NCBI RefSeq assembly: GCF_017873215.1 | Contig: NZ_JAGGKA010000020.1 | Span: 20,685 to 84,684 of the forward strand | Reading direction: 5' to 3' | Length of the DNA: 64,000 nt | Source of the DNA: Clostridium tetanomorphum | Lineage (GTDB): Bacteria > Bacillota > Clostridia > Clostridiales > Clostridiaceae | Shown: piece after piece, positions 38,680 to 48,449 of the stretch | How the letters are laid out: every line of letters starts with the position of its first letter | Position numbering within the stretch: the stretch's first letter is position 1 | Notes under the pieces: generated by a model | Told to the model about the DNA's origin: nothing | Database searches by the model: none | What the model saw: only the letters and a program-made list of their open reading frames with translations | Translations under genes and position numbers: made by a program

Positions 38680-40701
38680 ATGAATGGTTATCTTGTTTTT
38701 GCTATCTTAGCAGGAGTGGTGGCAATAGCCTTTGCCTTTTTTCTAAGTGGTTCCATTTCCAAAGAAAATGCTGGAAATGAAAAGATGACAGAAATAGCTG
38801 GACACATTCATGATGGAGCTATGGCATTTTTAAAAACAGAATATAGGTACTTAACTGCATTCATAGTGATAGTGAGTGCAGTTTTAGCTATATTTTTAAA
38901 CTGGCAAACAGGTCTATGCTTTATATTTGGAGCAGTATTTTCTATTTTTGCTGGATATTTTGGAATGAATGTGGCAACTAAAGCTAATGTAAGAACAGCA
39001 GAAGCTGCTAGACAAAGTCAGAGCAAAGCTTTGAAAATTGCTTTTTCTGGTGGAGCAGTAATGGGAATGTCTGTTGTAGGACTTGGTATATTGGGACTTG
39101 GAATTATGTATTATGTTTTTGGAGGAAATATAAGTTTTGTGACTGGATTTGGATTAGGAGCAAGTTCTATTGCATTATTTGCTCGTGTAGGAGGAGGAAT
39201 TTACACTAAAGCTGCAGATGTTGGAGCAGACTTAGTTGGTAAAGTAGAAGCAGGAATTCCAGAAGATGATCCAAGAAATCCTGCTGTAATTGCAGATAAT
39301 GTAGGAGATAATGTAGGGGATGTAGCCGGTATGGGAGCTGACCTTTTTGAATCCTATGTAGGATCAATAGTATCAGCATTAACACTAGGGTCAATATTAT
39401 TTAATAATAATGAAGGCATAATATTTCCTTTACTACTGGCTTCTATAGGGATAATAGCTTCTGTCATAGGTATATTATTTGCCAGAGGCAGTAAGGCGTC
39501 TAACCCACAAAAAGCTCTAAACTCAGGAACATATATAGGTGGAATTATAGTAATAATTTCTGCGGCTATATTAAGTAATAATGTTTTTGGAAATTTGAAA
39601 GCATTTTGGGCTATAGCAGCAGGATTAGTAGTAGGTATGGCTATAGGAAAGATCACAGAAGTTTATACTTCTGATGAATATAACTCTGTTAAGAAAATTG
39701 CAGCTCAGTCAGAAACAGGACCAGCGACAACTATAATATCAGGTTTAGCTGTAGGAATGTATTCTACTTTATGGCCTGTAGTTTTAATGTGTATAGGAGT
39801 TATAGTTGCTTATTTTGTTATGGGTGGAAAGACAAATAATATTATGGGACTTTATGGTATATCCTTAGCAGCAGTAGGAATGCTTTCTACTACAGGATTA
39901 ACTGTAGCAGTAGATGCTTATGGACCAATAGCAGATAATGCTGGAGGTATAGCTGAAATGTCAGGATTGCCTCACGAGGTAAGAGAAATTACAGATAAAC
40001 TTGATTCAGTAGGAAATACTACAGCAGCTATAGGTAAAGGATTTGCTATAGGATCAGCGGCTCTTACGGCTTTGGCTCTATTTGCTTCTTATGCTCAATC
40101 GGTAGGATTAAATACTATCGATCTATTAAATCCTATTACATTAATAGGGTTATTTATTGGAGCTATGCTTCCATTCTTATTTGGTGCTTTAACTATGGAA
40201 TCAGTTGGTAAAGCAGCTAATGAAATGATTGAAGAAGTTAGAAGACAATTTAAGACTATACCAGGAATAATGGAAGGAAAAGGTAAACCTGATTATAAAA
40301 AATGTGTAGATATCTCAACAGCAGCAGCTATAAGAGAAATGATATTGCCAGGAATATTAGCTATTGTAGTACCTATTGCTGTTGGAATATTGTTAGGTAA
40401 AGAAGCTTTAGGCGGACTAATAGGAGGATCAGTAGTTACAGGTGTATTAGTTGCTATTTTAATGGCTAATGCTGGTGGAGCATGGGATAATGCAAAGAAG
40501 TATATAGAAGGTGGAGTTCATGGTGGAAAGGGAAGCACAGCTCATAAAGCAGCAGTAGTAGGAGATACTGTTGGTGATCCTTTCAAAGATACATCAGGAC
40601 CATCTATGAATATTCTTATTAAACTTATGACTATAGTATCTTTAGTATTTGCTCCCGTTATAGTTAAATATGGTGGAGTATTAATGGACTTATTAAAATA
40701 A
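38680..40701 (+). CDS. hppA: K+-dependent membrane pyrophosphatase (H+ or Na+ pump)
   Basis: 673 aa, about 16 membrane segments. The active site signature [20 protein letters not shown] and [20 protein letters not shown] is complete, as is the third Asp cluster [18 protein letters not shown] near the end. It couples PPi hydrolysis to ion transport across the membrane. The motif [10 protein letters not shown] (residues 445-454) has Ala and Gly where K+-independent enzymes carry Lys and Thr, so it should need K+; such enzymes pump Na+ or H+. Which ion cannot be settled from motif alone. It ends at a terminator before rnr. Confidence 0.95.
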   Translation: MNGYLVFAILAGVVAIAFAFFLSGSISKENAGNEKMTEIAGHIHDGAMAFLKTEYRYLTAFIVIVSAVLAIFLNWQTGLCFIFGAVFSIFAGYFGMNVATKANVRTAEAARQSQSKALKIAFSGGAVMGMSVVGLGILGLGIMYYVFGGNISFVTGFGLGASSIALFARVGGGIYTKAADVGADLVGKVEAGIPEDDPRNPAVIADNVGDNVGDVAGMGADLFESYVGSIVSALTLGSILFNNNEGIIFPLLLASIGIIASVIGILFARGSKASNPQKALNSGTYIGGIIVIISAAILSNNVFGNLKAFWAIAAGLVVGMAIGKITEVYTSDEYNSVKKIAAQSETGPATTIISGLAVGMYSTLWPVVLMCIGVIVAYFVMGGKTNNIMGLYGISLAAVGMLSTTGLTVAVDAYGPIADNAGGIAEMSGLPHEVREITDKLDSVGNTTAAIGKGFAIGSAALTALALFASYAQSVGLNTIDLLNPITLIGLFIGAMLPFLFGALTMESVGKAANEMIEEVRRQFKTIPGIMEGKGKPDYKKCVDISTAAAIREMILPGILAIVVPIAVGILLGKEALGGLIGGSVVTGVLVAILMANAGGAWDNAKKYIEGGVHGGKGSTAHKAAVVGDTVGDPFKDTSGPSMNILIKLMTIVSLVFAPVIVKYGGVLMDLLK

Positions 40702-40721
40702 ATTATAATTTTACATTGAAT

Positions 40722-40751
40722 AAGGACTCATCATTTAAGATGAGTCCTTTC
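40722..40751 (+). terminator. Intrinsic terminator after hppA
   Basis: AAGGACTCATC (40722-40732) pairs with GATGAGTCCTT (40739-40749), loop ATTTAA, short T-run. Confidence 0.85.
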
Positions 40752-40861
40752 GTAAATTTGAATAATTTTATAGTATTTGACTAAAGCTAATAAAAAGTGC
40801 ATTCTAGTTATATATGAGATTTTAAGGTTAATTTTACAAAATAAATATTTGGAGGTGTAAT

Positions 40862-43090
40862 ATGAATATACAAGATACTCTTATAAGCTTCATGAGAGAA
40901 CAAGCTTACAAGCCTATGGATGCTAGAGAATTATCTAGGATATTTGATATAAAAAAAAGTGAGTTTGACGAATTTCAAAAAATCTTAGATTGTATGGAGA
41001 AAGATGGACTTATAGTAAAAACTCGTACTGAACACTATGGTGTTCCAGAAAGAATGGGATTAGTAGTTGGAAAATTACAGGGACATCAAAAAGGATTTGG
41101 ATTTTTAATACCTGACGAAGAAAGACCGGATATTTTTATTCCTTCATCTAATATGAATGGAGCTATGCATAATGATAGAGTAATCGGTAAGATACTAAGA
41201 GAAGAAAATAACGGAAAAAAGTGTGAAGGGGAAATAATAAGAATAATAGAAAGAGGAAATAAGACTGTAATTGGCGTATTTGAAAATAGTAAGAATTTTG
41301 GTTTTGTGGTACCTGATGAAAAAAGAATTTACCAAGATGTTTTTATTCCAAAGGGAGAAACTAAAGGCGCAAAAACAGGTGAAATAGTTATTGCAGAGAT
41401 AACAAAATGGCCTGATACTAGAAGGAATCCTGAGGGAAAAGTAGTAGAGATTTTGGGAAAAAAGGGCGATAAGGGAATAGATATTTTAACAATAATAAAA
41501 AAATATAGATTACCGGAAGAATTTCCAACAAAAGTTGAAAATTATGCAAATAATATACCTGAGGAAATTCCAGAATCAGAGTATGAAAGAAGAAAAGATC
41601 TAAGAAATTTAAAAATTGTAACTATAGATGGAGAAGACGCTAAAGATTTAGATGATGCAATATCTATTGAAAAATTACCAAATGGAAATTATTACTTAGG
41701 GGTTCATATTGCAGATGTAACCCATTATGTAAAGGAGAAGAACCCCTTAGATAAGGAAGCTTTGAAGAGAGGAACTTCTGTATATCTAATAGACAGAGTA
41801 ATTCCAATGTTACCTAAGGAATTATCTAATGGATTATGTAGTTTAAATCCTAAGATAGATAGATTAACATTGAGCTGTTTTATGGAAATAGATAGAACAG
41901 GTAAAGTAGTAGATCACGAAATAGTAGAAAGTATAATAAAAACTAGTGAAAGAATGACTTATACAGATGTAACAAAAATTTTAAGAGATAAAGATGAAGA
42001 ACTTATGAAAAGATATGACTATCTTTTAGAAGACTTTAAACTTATGGAAGAATTGTGTGGCATATTATATAAAAAGAGAATAGCTAGAGGAGCTATAGAC
42101 TTTGATTTTGAAGAGTGTAAGATAATATTAGATGAGTTAGGAAAGCCTATTGATATTAAGCCATATGAAAGAGCTATATCTAATAGAATGATTGAAGAAT
42201 TTATGTTGGTTTGTAATGAAACTATAGCAGAGCATATGTTCTGGGTAAATGTACCTTTTGTATATAGAATTCATGAAGAGCCGGACTTAGAAAAACTTAC
42301 TCATTTTAATGAATTTGTTTATAATTTAGGATATGCTGTAAGGTTTGGACAGGAAGTTCATCCAAAAGCTTTACAAGATATAATAGAGAAAGTTAGAGAA
42401 AAAAAGGAAGAGACAGTTGTAAATACCTTGCTTTTACGTTCATTAAAACAGGCTAGATATTCACCGGAATGTGTTGGACATTTTGGGTTAGCAGCTAGAT
42501 ATTATTGCCATTTTACATCACCTATAAGAAGATATCCTGATCTTATAATTCATAGAATAATTAAAGAATTTATAAATGGAAAAATCACAGAAAATAGGAT
42601 TCAAAAACTTAATGTAGAAGTGGAATATGCGTCAACGCAATCTTCAGAAATGGAAAGATTAGCAGAAGACGCTGAAAGAGAAGTAGATGATTTAAAGAAA
42701 GCTGAATATATGAGTGAAAGAATAGGAGAAGTTTATGATGGAATTATATCCTCAGTAACAGCTTTTGGATTATTTGTAGAATTACCTAATACCATAGAAG
42801 GATTAGTGCATATAAGTACATTATCAGATGATTACTATGTATATGATGAAAGACACTTATCACTTGTAGGAGAAAGAACTAAGAAGATACACAAGTTAGG
42901 TGATGAGGTAACCATAAAGGTTGACAAAGTTGATTTAGATACTCATGAAATTTATTTTAAACTTTTAAATAGTGAAAAGGAAGATTCTTTAGAAGAAGTA
43001 AATGGTGATTTAGTAGAAAGGGAAAGTATTAATATAGAAAATAAAGAAGCCATTTCACCTGTTTCAGATTATCTTACAGAAGACGAATAG
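40862..43090 (+). CDS. rnr: Ribonuclease R
   Basis: 742 aa. N-terminal winged helix, two OB cold-shock domains (GKLQGHQKGFGFLIPDE and NFGFVVPDEKR), the catalytic RNB domain with DGEDAKDLDDAIS near residue 258 and FTSPIRRYPDLI, and a C-terminal S1 domain (YDGIISSVTAFGLFVEL). RNase R is a 3'-5' exonuclease that degrades structured RNA and, with tmRNA and SmpB, mRNAs released from stalled ribosomes. The order rnr-smpB-ssrA is conserved. GGAGGTG precedes the start. Confidence 0.96.
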   Translation: MNIQDTLISFMREQAYKPMDARELSRIFDIKKSEFDEFQKILDCMEKDGLIVKTRTEHYGVPERMGLVVGKLQGHQKGFGFLIPDEERPDIFIPSSNMNGAMHNDRVIGKILREENNGKKCEGEIIRIIERGNKTVIGVFENSKNFGFVVPDEKRIYQDVFIPKGETKGAKTGEIVIAEITKWPDTRRNPEGKVVEILGKKGDKGIDILTIIKKYRLPEEFPTKVENYANNIPEEIPESEYERRKDLRNLKIVTIDGEDAKDLDDAISIEKLPNGNYYLGVHIADVTHYVKEKNPLDKEALKRGTSVYLIDRVIPMLPKELSNGLCSLNPKIDRLTLSCFMEIDRTGKVVDHEIVESIIKTSERMTYTDVTKILRDKDEELMKRYDYLLEDFKLMEELCGILYKKRIARGAIDFDFEECKIILDELGKPIDIKPYERAISNRMIEEFMLVCNETIAEHMFWVNVPFVYRIHEEPDLEKLTHFNEFVYNLGYAVRFGQEVHPKALQDIIEKVREKKEETVVNTLLLRSLKQARYSPECVGHFGLAARYYCHFTSPIRRYPDLIIHRIIKEFINGKITENRIQKLNVEVEYASTQSSEMERLAEDAEREVDDLKKAEYMSERIGEVYDGIISSVTAFGLFVELPNTIEGLVHISTLSDDYYVYDERHLSLVGERTKKIHKLGDEVTIKVDKVDLDTHEIYFKLLNSEKEDSLEEVNGDLVERESINIENKEAISPVSDYLTEDE

Positions 43091-43102
43091 ATAATTAATA
43101 TG

Positions 43103-43175
43103 AAAGATTTTTCTCTACTAATTTTAAGAAAAGCTTTAGAGCTAAGGTTTTTTATAAAAGTGGAGAAAAATCTTT
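43103..43175. other. Long hairpin between rnr and smpB
   Basis: 43103-43118 pairs with 43160-43175 over 16 bases with one G-U pair; loop of 41 nt. No U-run follows, so it may stabilise or punctuate the mRNA rather than terminate it. Confidence 0.5.
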
Positions 43176-43284
43176 GCTACTTAGTGTACATTAATTTAAA
43201 ATTAATGGCAATTATATAAAAAATGTGATATAATAATATACTACTGATAAGTATTAACTAATTAGTTTGAAGTAGGTGTTTGGT

Positions 43285-43755
43285 ATGGGTAAAGATTTAA
43301 GGAATAAAACTTTAGCAGAAAATAGGAAAGCAAGGCATGATTATTTTATAGAAGAAAGTTTTGAAGCGGGAATAGAATTAGTAGGAACAGAAGTAAAATC
43401 AATAAGAGCTGGTAAAGCTAACCTAAAGGATAGCTATGCAGATATAAAAAATGGAGAAGTATTTGTGTGCAATATGCATATAAGTCCTTATGAGCAAGGA
43501 AATATATTTAACAAAGATCCTTTAAGGGAAAGAAAACTTCTTCTTCATAAACAAGAAATATTAAAGCTTACAGCATATACTGCTCAAAAGGGGTATACCC
43601 TAATTCCATTATCTTTATATCTTAAGAATGGAAGGGTAAAGGTATGTTTATCTGTAGCTAGAGGTAAAAAGGACTATGATAAGAGAAACTCTATGCTAGA
43701 AAAGGCAGCAAAGCGCGACATAGATAGGGAAATGAAGGAAAGAAGTAGATATTAA
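43285..43755 (+). CDS. smpB: SsrA-binding protein
   Basis: 156 aa from ATG 43285, with GTAGGTG upstream. The OB-fold protein shows [52 protein letters not shown] and the basic C-terminal tail ending in [14 protein letters not shown], which enters the ribosomal A site and mRNA channel. It delivers tmRNA to stalled ribosomes; the tmRNA gene follows about 165 bases downstream. Confidence 0.96.
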   Translation: MGKDLRNKTLAENRKARHDYFIEESFEAGIELVGTEVKSIRAGKANLKDSYADIKNGEVFVCNMHISPYEQGNIFNKDPLRERKLLLHKQEILKLTAYTAQKGYTLIPLSLYLKNGRVKVCLSVARGKKDYDKRNSMLEKAAKRDIDREMKERSRY

Positions 43756-43789
43756 ACATTAGATTATAAATGTAGCCTAATAATTACTA

Positions 43790-43818
43790 TTGATAAATAT
43801 TTAAAATTGATATATTAT
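43790..43818 (+). promoter_or_regulatory. Promoter of ssrA
   Basis: TTGATA (43790-43795), 17 bases, TATTAT (43813-43818). It would give a precursor with about 95 nt ahead of the mature tmRNA 5' end. Confidence 0.55.
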
Positions 43819-43919
43819 ATTAACTGTGGAGAGACAATAACAATTTAATATAAATATGTATAAAGAAATGAATATTATCGTTTTAAAGGTTTGAATTTAA
43901 CCTTGTAAATCCTTAACAT

Positions 43920-44270
43920 GGGGGCGTACATGGTTTCGACGGGGGTAAGTTGTCCCTGGGAAGCGAGTCGAGGGGTCCTGGGCCCGCGTTAAAAAACTGG
44001 GAAAAAAAATAAACGCAAACGATAATTTTGCATTAGCTGCCTAGTTAGCAGCTCGTCAGCCTAAGAGTCCCACGACTTAGGGTCTGGCGTCGACAGTGGG
44101 GTCCCGAGCCGAGGAAAGCTTTGACCTAGGAACGGAAAACATGAAGCTACTGAAACCAGAAGCCTGTCCTTGGGCGCTTGGTAGAGGGAATGTTAAAATA
44201 AGGACTGCACTCGGAGATGCTCAGGGGTTACTACTTTCGGACAGGGGTTCGATTCCCCTCGCCTCCACCA
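43920..44270 (+). ncRNA. ssrA: Transfer-messenger RNA
   Basis: 351 nt. The tRNA-like acceptor stem GGGGGCG (43920-43926) pairs with CGCCTCC (44260-44266), followed by A and an encoded CCA. GGTTTCGAC near the 5' end and GGGTTCGATTCCCC in the T arm are hallmarks. The tag frame starts at GCA 44015 and reads ANDNFALAA then TAG (44042-44044), so the proteolysis tag is (A)ANDNFALAA, the clostridial type. It rescues stalled ribosomes together with SmpB and RNase R encoded upstream. Its 3' end is also a common attachment site for integrative elements. Confidence 0.98.
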
Positions 44271-44282
44271 TACATATTAATG

Positions 44283-44333
44283 ACCGCCTGTAAGTGGTTT
44301 AAATAGCCACTTACGGGCGGTTATGTTTTTTTG
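44283..44333 (+). terminator. Intrinsic terminator of ssrA
   Basis: 44283-44297 pairs with 44307-44321 over 15 bases with one G-U pair; a seven-T run follows. Confidence 0.93.
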
Positions 44334-44546
44334 TTGGGTGAGGATAGCTCAACAAGATAAGTTTTATAGCTTGCATTGATAATAAACATTACTTTTCAGA
44401 GATAATAAAGTATAATGATAAAGTAGAATTAAGTAAATGTACTATATACGGCAGGGTTAACATTATTAAAGAATTTATAGGATAAATATAGAGATCAGAT
44501 TCAAATATAAATTTTTTTAAATAATTTCTAAGGAGCGTTTTTATAT

Positions 44547-45137
44547 ATGGGAAGAGCATATACAGATATAGAGAGAGAAGAATTAAGGATAAAAATTAAA
44601 GAGTGTGCAAAGAAAATGTTTGAAGAGGAAGGATTTAAACATTTTCGTATTCAAAAGATAACAAAGGAAGTAGGGATTTCTCTTGGGGGATTATATTCTT
44701 TTTTTGAAAATAAAGAAGCACTTTATAAAGAGATTATTAGAGATGAGAAAAATAGAATTCGTTTAAAAATAAGTACGTGGATTGAACATGATAATGTATC
44801 ACCTAAAGAATATTTTATAAGTCTTGCTAATATACTTTCTGAAAAAATGAAAAAAAATAAACTTTATGAAAATCAAGAAGATGGGCCATATAATCTTATG
44901 AGTGAATTAGTTTTTGATATAGGAGAAAATAATAAAAAAGAAAATTTAGAATTCATCCAAAGATTAAGAGAAATATGGGAAAAACAAGGAAATACATTAA
45001 GAATATCTAATGAAGAAATACTCGGGATATTATCTATACTTGGTGCAGTAAACATGAAACAAGATACAATGAATATAGACGTATTTGAGAAATTATATAA
45101 AGATATCTATATGCATTTAGCTGAAAAAATAGTATAA
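44547..45137 (+). CDS. TetR family regulator
   Basis: 196 aa. N-terminal helix-turn-helix: MFEEEGFKHFRIQKITKEVG then ISLGGLYSFFENKEALYKEI (about residues 26-66), typical of TetR. The C-terminal ligand domain is helical and not assignable. AAGGAGCG lies upstream. The next gene is a truncated PEP-utilising-enzyme fragment, which in intact loci may have been its target. The intergenic region from tmRNA to this gene (44334-44546) holds nothing else I can support. Confidence 0.85.
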   Translation: MGRAYTDIEREELRIKIKECAKKMFEEEGFKHFRIQKITKEVGISLGGLYSFFENKEALYKEIIRDEKNRIRLKISTWIEHDNVSPKEYFISLANILSEKMKKNKLYENQEDGPYNLMSELVFDIGENNKKENLEFIQRLREIWEKQGNTLRISNEEILGILSILGAVNMKQDTMNIDVFEKLYKDIYMHLAEKIV

Positions 45138-45240
45138 GTGCTATTTTTTTATCATATCTATGAAAAATATTTGTTTTTTTCATAGGCCGGTGTTATAGTT
45201 ATACTATCAGCATAGGTAAATTGGAATAAGAGGTATTAAT

Positions 45241-45489
45241 ATGAATAATAGAAAAAAGATAGGTGAAATTATGGTTTGCAAGTATACAGACCCATCATGG
45301 ACACCTTTATTTTGTTTAGCAAAAGCAGTAGTGTCTGATACAGGTGGTCCTTTATCACATAGTGCTATTATAGCAAGGGAATATGATATTCCAGCAGTAC
45401 TTGGATGTGAAAATGCAACAAAAGTGCTGAATGATGGACAAAGTATTATTGTAGATGGAGATAATGGAATAATACAAGTGCTTAGCTAA
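45241..45489 (+). pseudogene. Phosphoenolpyruvate synthase-like C-terminal swivel domain, truncated
   Basis: 82 aa. GEIMVCKYTDPSWTPLF followed by DTGGPLSHSAIIAREYDIPA and NDGQSIIVDGDNGIIQVLS is the mobile phosphohistidine domain that normally ends an approximately 850-residue PEP-synthase/PPDK-like or rifampicin phosphotransferase-like enzyme; the phospho-accepting His of GGPLSHSA is kept. The ATP-grasp and PEP-binding parts are absent. The fragment has its own ATG with AGAGGT and a -10-like TATACT upstream, so the most economical reading is an internal deletion that fused the old start to the last domain. A stand-alone swivel protein is possible. Confidence 0.72.
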
Positions 45490-45532
45490 TATTATAAATG
45501 AATATAAAAATAGTGAATTTTAAAGGTTGCGT

Positions 45533-45547
45533 TTCGCTTCCACCATA
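45533..45547 (+). other. Degenerate copy of the tmRNA 3' end (att-like)
   Basis: TCGCTTCCACCATA (45534-45547) matches the end of tmRNA plus two flanking bases, TCGCCTCCACCATA at 44259-44272, in 13 of 14 positions. Such copies mark the far boundary of elements inserted at ssrA. Confidence 0.45.
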
Positions 45548-45642
45548 TAAGATACAAAAAAAGATTATTTCTTGATAGAATTCCATATGTCTTATTCGTA
45601 ATAGTAAGTGTAAGGGTTCTTCGGAAAGGAGAAAATTTTAAT

Positions 45643-46191
45643 ATGGATGAAGAAATTTACTCATTAATAAAAAATAGAAATGAAAAAGGTATGGAGTTAC
45701 TTATTAATGAATATGCATCATTAATAAAAGCTATAGTAAAGAAACATTTATATAATCTTCCACAGCATCATGAAGAATGTATTAATGATGTATATCTTGG
45801 AATATGGAATAATATAGCTAGCTTTAACAAAGAAAAAAATATTTTGAAAAATTGGATAGCTGCAATAGCAAAGTATAGGGCTATTGATTATAAGAGAAAG
45901 TATTTAAAAACTCTTGAGCATATAGATATATCTGAGGTAAATATAGAAAGTGACTTTACCATAGAAAAAGAAGTTCTAAAGAATGAATTAGATTATGAAA
46001 CAGAGGAGATTCTCAAAAACCTTAGTCTATTAGATAAGCAACTTTTTATTAAGCTTTTTGTAAGAGAAGAATCCATAAAGGAAGTTAGTGAGGAGTTTAA
46101 TATTAAGCCATCTGTAATATATAACAGAGTTTCTAGAGGAAAGAGCAAGCTAAGAACCCTATTTCCTAATATAAGGAGGAATAATCTATGA
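45643..46191 (+). CDS. ECF-type RNA polymerase sigma factor
   Basis: 182 aa. Region 2 runs through NDVYLGIWNNIASFNKEKN and NWIAAIAKYRAIDYKRK, and region 4 through SIKEVSEEFNIKPSVIYNRV (about residues 147-166) to the end. GAAAGGAGAAAA precedes the ATG. The gene overlaps the next by 4 bases (ATGA), and that membrane protein is the probable regulator of this sigma factor. The stimulus is unknown. Confidence 0.9.
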   Translation: MDEEIYSLIKNRNEKGMELLINEYASLIKAIVKKHLYNLPQHHEECINDVYLGIWNNIASFNKEKNILKNWIAAIAKYRAIDYKRKYLKTLEHIDISEVNIESDFTIEKEVLKNELDYETEEILKNLSLLDKQLFIKLFVREESIKEVSEEFNIKPSVIYNRVSRGKSKLRTLFPNIRRNNL

Positions 46192-47279
46192 AGAATGAGT
46201 ATAGTTTATTAAATAATGTAGAGGTGGATTTTTCACAGTATACAATAGAAGAAGTTAATGAATTTGAAAAGAAGAGAATGATGAAAAAATTTATAGATTC
46301 TAAAAGTAAAAAAGCGTTTTGGAATAAAAAGAAGATTTTAGCGGCTGTAGTAGCCTTACTTTTGACTGTAAATTTAGGGATTCATGGAGATAAAGTTTTA
46401 GCAGCAGTAGCAAACTTTAAATATAGTATTAATACATGGTTAGGTATTAATACTACTGGAGAAAAGTATTCAACTGAAATAGGGAAAACTTTGGAGGGAA
46501 AAGATACTAAGATTACTTTAAATGAGTTTTTTACTGATAATTCAAGAATCATTATTAACTTTAATATTACCAAGAAAAAAAATGAGCTTGTTGATATTAA
46601 GAATAAGTTAGTACCTGATATTTATATTAATGGGAAAAAGATTAAGAGAAGTTCTGATTATGTTGGATATAGTATTGCAGGATATAGAGATATTGTTGGA
46701 TATGATAATGTAGGAAATGATGAAATTGAGACAGATAGTAATGTAATTCTTGAGGTTGAAATGAAGGATTTGCCATTAAGTGATAAGGAGGATGTAAAGT
46801 TAGTATTTTCTGCTTTAGCCGAAGAATATGGTGCTAGTTATTCGGATTTTACTTATGACTTTGTTTATGACTCCACTAGTTATAAAAATGATACTAAAGT
46901 GATTAAGGTAGATAAAAATATTATAATTGGCGATAATGAGCTTTCTTTAGATAATGTTACTATTAAGCCAGATAGAGTACTTATCTCAGGTTCTTCAAAA
47001 GGCTTTAGTGCATGGGAAAATAATAAGGATGTAAACTATTATTATGATATTGTTGATGAAAATGGTGATACAGTGCCTTTAAAAGAAGAAATAGGAAAGG
47101 GAGCATATTTTTATAGACATAATGGAACTGAGTTACCAGTAAAGGAGCCCCATATAAATACTCTGAAAATTGTTCCATATACTTATAATAAGATAAATAC
47201 AAATACTACATCTGTTTATGAAGATGGTAGAATAAAATATATTATTGAAGACAAGATTATTACAGTTAATTTAAAATAA
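46188..47279 (+). CDS. DUF4179 membrane protein, putative anti-sigma factor
   Basis: 363 aa. An acidic N-terminus (residues 1-45) is followed by a single membrane segment (about residues 47-65) and a large extracellular part starting FKYSINTWLGINTTGEKYST with the DUF4179 Ig-like fold. Proteins of this arrangement sit next to ECF sigma factors in Firmicutes and are thought to hold the sigma factor at the membrane. The first cytoplasmic part lacks a recognisable zinc-binding anti-sigma motif, so the assignment rests on position and topology. Confidence 0.8.
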   Translation: MKNEYSLLNNVEVDFSQYTIEEVNEFEKKRMMKKFIDSKSKKAFWNKKKILAAVVALLLTVNLGIHGDKVLAAVANFKYSINTWLGINTTGEKYSTEIGKTLEGKDTKITLNEFFTDNSRIIINFNITKKKNELVDIKNKLVPDIYINGKKIKRSSDYVGYSIAGYRDIVGYDNVGNDEIETDSNVILEVEMKDLPLSDKEDVKLVFSALAEEYGASYSDFTYDFVYDSTSYKNDTKVIKVDKNIIIGDNELSLDNVTIKPDRVLISGSSKGFSAWENNKDVNYYYDIVDENGDTVPLKEEIGKGAYFYRHNGTELPVKEPHINTLKIVPYTYNKINTNTTSVYEDGRIKYIIEDKIITVNLK

Positions 47280-47657
47280 AGTATACAACAATACTTTATA
47301 ATCGTTATATAATCAATTAACAGATGAAGTAAGTAATTTTAGTTAATGGTGGAGTAGTAGTGGATTTCACATACTGTGCTCCGCCTCCACCAATTTTACC
47401 ACTTTCCACTGATGAAGAGGTGGTCATACATATTTCAAAATAAAAATCTATCCTGAAGGGGTAGATTTTTATTTTGTTTACAAATAGTTCTGTTTATTTT
47501 TTATAATATCTTTTTAAAGTATACCATCTACGAGATTATCAACTTAATTGTTAATATCTATTAGAATGTTCTGAGCTATCATTGATCACTGTTTAGAATT
47601 AGAGAATTATTTTAAACAGACTTTGGGTGAAGAATGGAAAAATTTTTGGAAGTCATG
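47280..47657. other. Intergenic region with att-like copy, inverted repeat and terminator
   Basis: No gene in this stretch. It holds CGCCTCCACCA at 47382-47392, identical to the last 11 bases of tmRNA, which also pairs with TGGTGGAG at 47347-47354; a terminator-like stem at 47437-47475; and AGAGGTGGTCAT at 47416-47427, repeated at 55160-55171. The remainder is AT-rich and featureless. Confidence 0.45.
47437..47478. terminator. Terminator-like hairpin
   Basis: AAAATAAAAATCTA (47437-47450) pairs exactly with TAGATTTTTATTTT (47462-47475), with further C-G pairing towards the loop. It could work in both directions. Confidence 0.75.
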
Positions 47658-47713
47658 TTGACAAATGTAAAAATGTATTGTACAGTAATTATAGACCGAC
47701 CGTCGGTCTATAA
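47658..47713 (+). promoter_or_regulatory. TetR-controlled promoter with 12-bp palindromic operator
   Basis: TTGACA (47658-47663), 17 bases, TACAGT (47681-47686). Immediately after it TTATAGACCGAC (47689-47700) and GTCGGTCTATAA (47702-47713) are perfect reverse complements around one C. The GACCGAC/GTCGGTC core is a known operator type of TetR-family repressors, so the adjacent TetR most likely represses itself and the exporter operon from here. Confidence 0.8.
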
Positions 47714-47767
47714 AAAACTAGTAAATAAAGCATTTTTGATTTTATATAGAGAAAGAGGTAAGGCAGT

Positions 47768-48394
47768 ATGAAGGTTAGTAAGGAATATAATGAAAGAAGA
47801 AAGGAGATAGTTGATGCGGCAAGAAGATTATTTTCAACCAAAGGTTATAACAAATGTACGATAAATGACATTCTTGATGCCGTAGGAATAGCAAAGGGAA
47901 CATTTTATTATTATTTTAGTTCCAAGGAAGAAGTGCTTGATGCAATCATTAACAGGGTTGCTGAAATAGTTGTTGCAAGGGCTGAGGAGGTTGTATCTAA
48001 TTCAGAACTTTCACCTGTAATGAAGATGGTTAATACACTTCTTTCCATGAGGGTTGAAAGCGAAGTAGATAATGACCTTATGGAAGAACTTCACAAACCG
48101 GAAAATGCACTAATGCATCAAAAATCCTTAAGTTTAATGGTAACAAGAGTTACTCCGATACTTGTCAAAGTTGTAGATGAGGGAATTAGTCAGGGAATAT
48201 TTAAATCAGATTTTCCTACACAGTATATGCAGATTTTCTTAACATCATCAATCACACTTTTAGACGATGGAATCTTCCAGGTTAAGCCGGAAGAACAGCA
48301 AATGACTTTAAGAGCATTGGTGGCACTACTTGAGAAAATGCTTGGAGTTGCAGATGAGACTTTCTGGAATGTGACAAAGCAGTATTGGGGATAG
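47768..48394 (+). CDS. TetR family repressor of the adjacent ABC exporter
   Basis: 208 aa. Helix-turn-helix in RRLFSTKGYNKCTINDILDA and VGIAKGTFYYYFSSKEEVLD (about residues 16-60). C-terminal domain helical. AGAGGTAAGG precedes the start. The gene reads with more C/G-ending codons than the glycolytic genes, like the two transporter genes behind it, suggesting joint acquisition. The palindromic operator upstream supports autorepression. The inducing ligand is unknown. Confidence 0.9.
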   Translation: MKVSKEYNERRKEIVDAARRLFSTKGYNKCTINDILDAVGIAKGTFYYYFSSKEEVLDAIINRVAEIVVARAEEVVSNSELSPVMKMVNTLLSMRVESEVDNDLMEELHKPENALMHQKSLSLMVTRVTPILVKVVDEGISQGIFKSDFPTQYMQIFLTSSITLLDDGIFQVKPEEQQMTLRALVALLEKMLGVADETFWNVTKQYWG

Positions 48395-48449
48395 CATTTT
48401 GGGGTAAGAACACATTGATTGAAAAGTAATGAGAAGTAGTTAAGAAAGT

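Noticed and set aside
44096..44293. 65-aa open frame downstream of smpB
   Set aside because: It lies almost wholly inside tmRNA and has no ribosome binding site.
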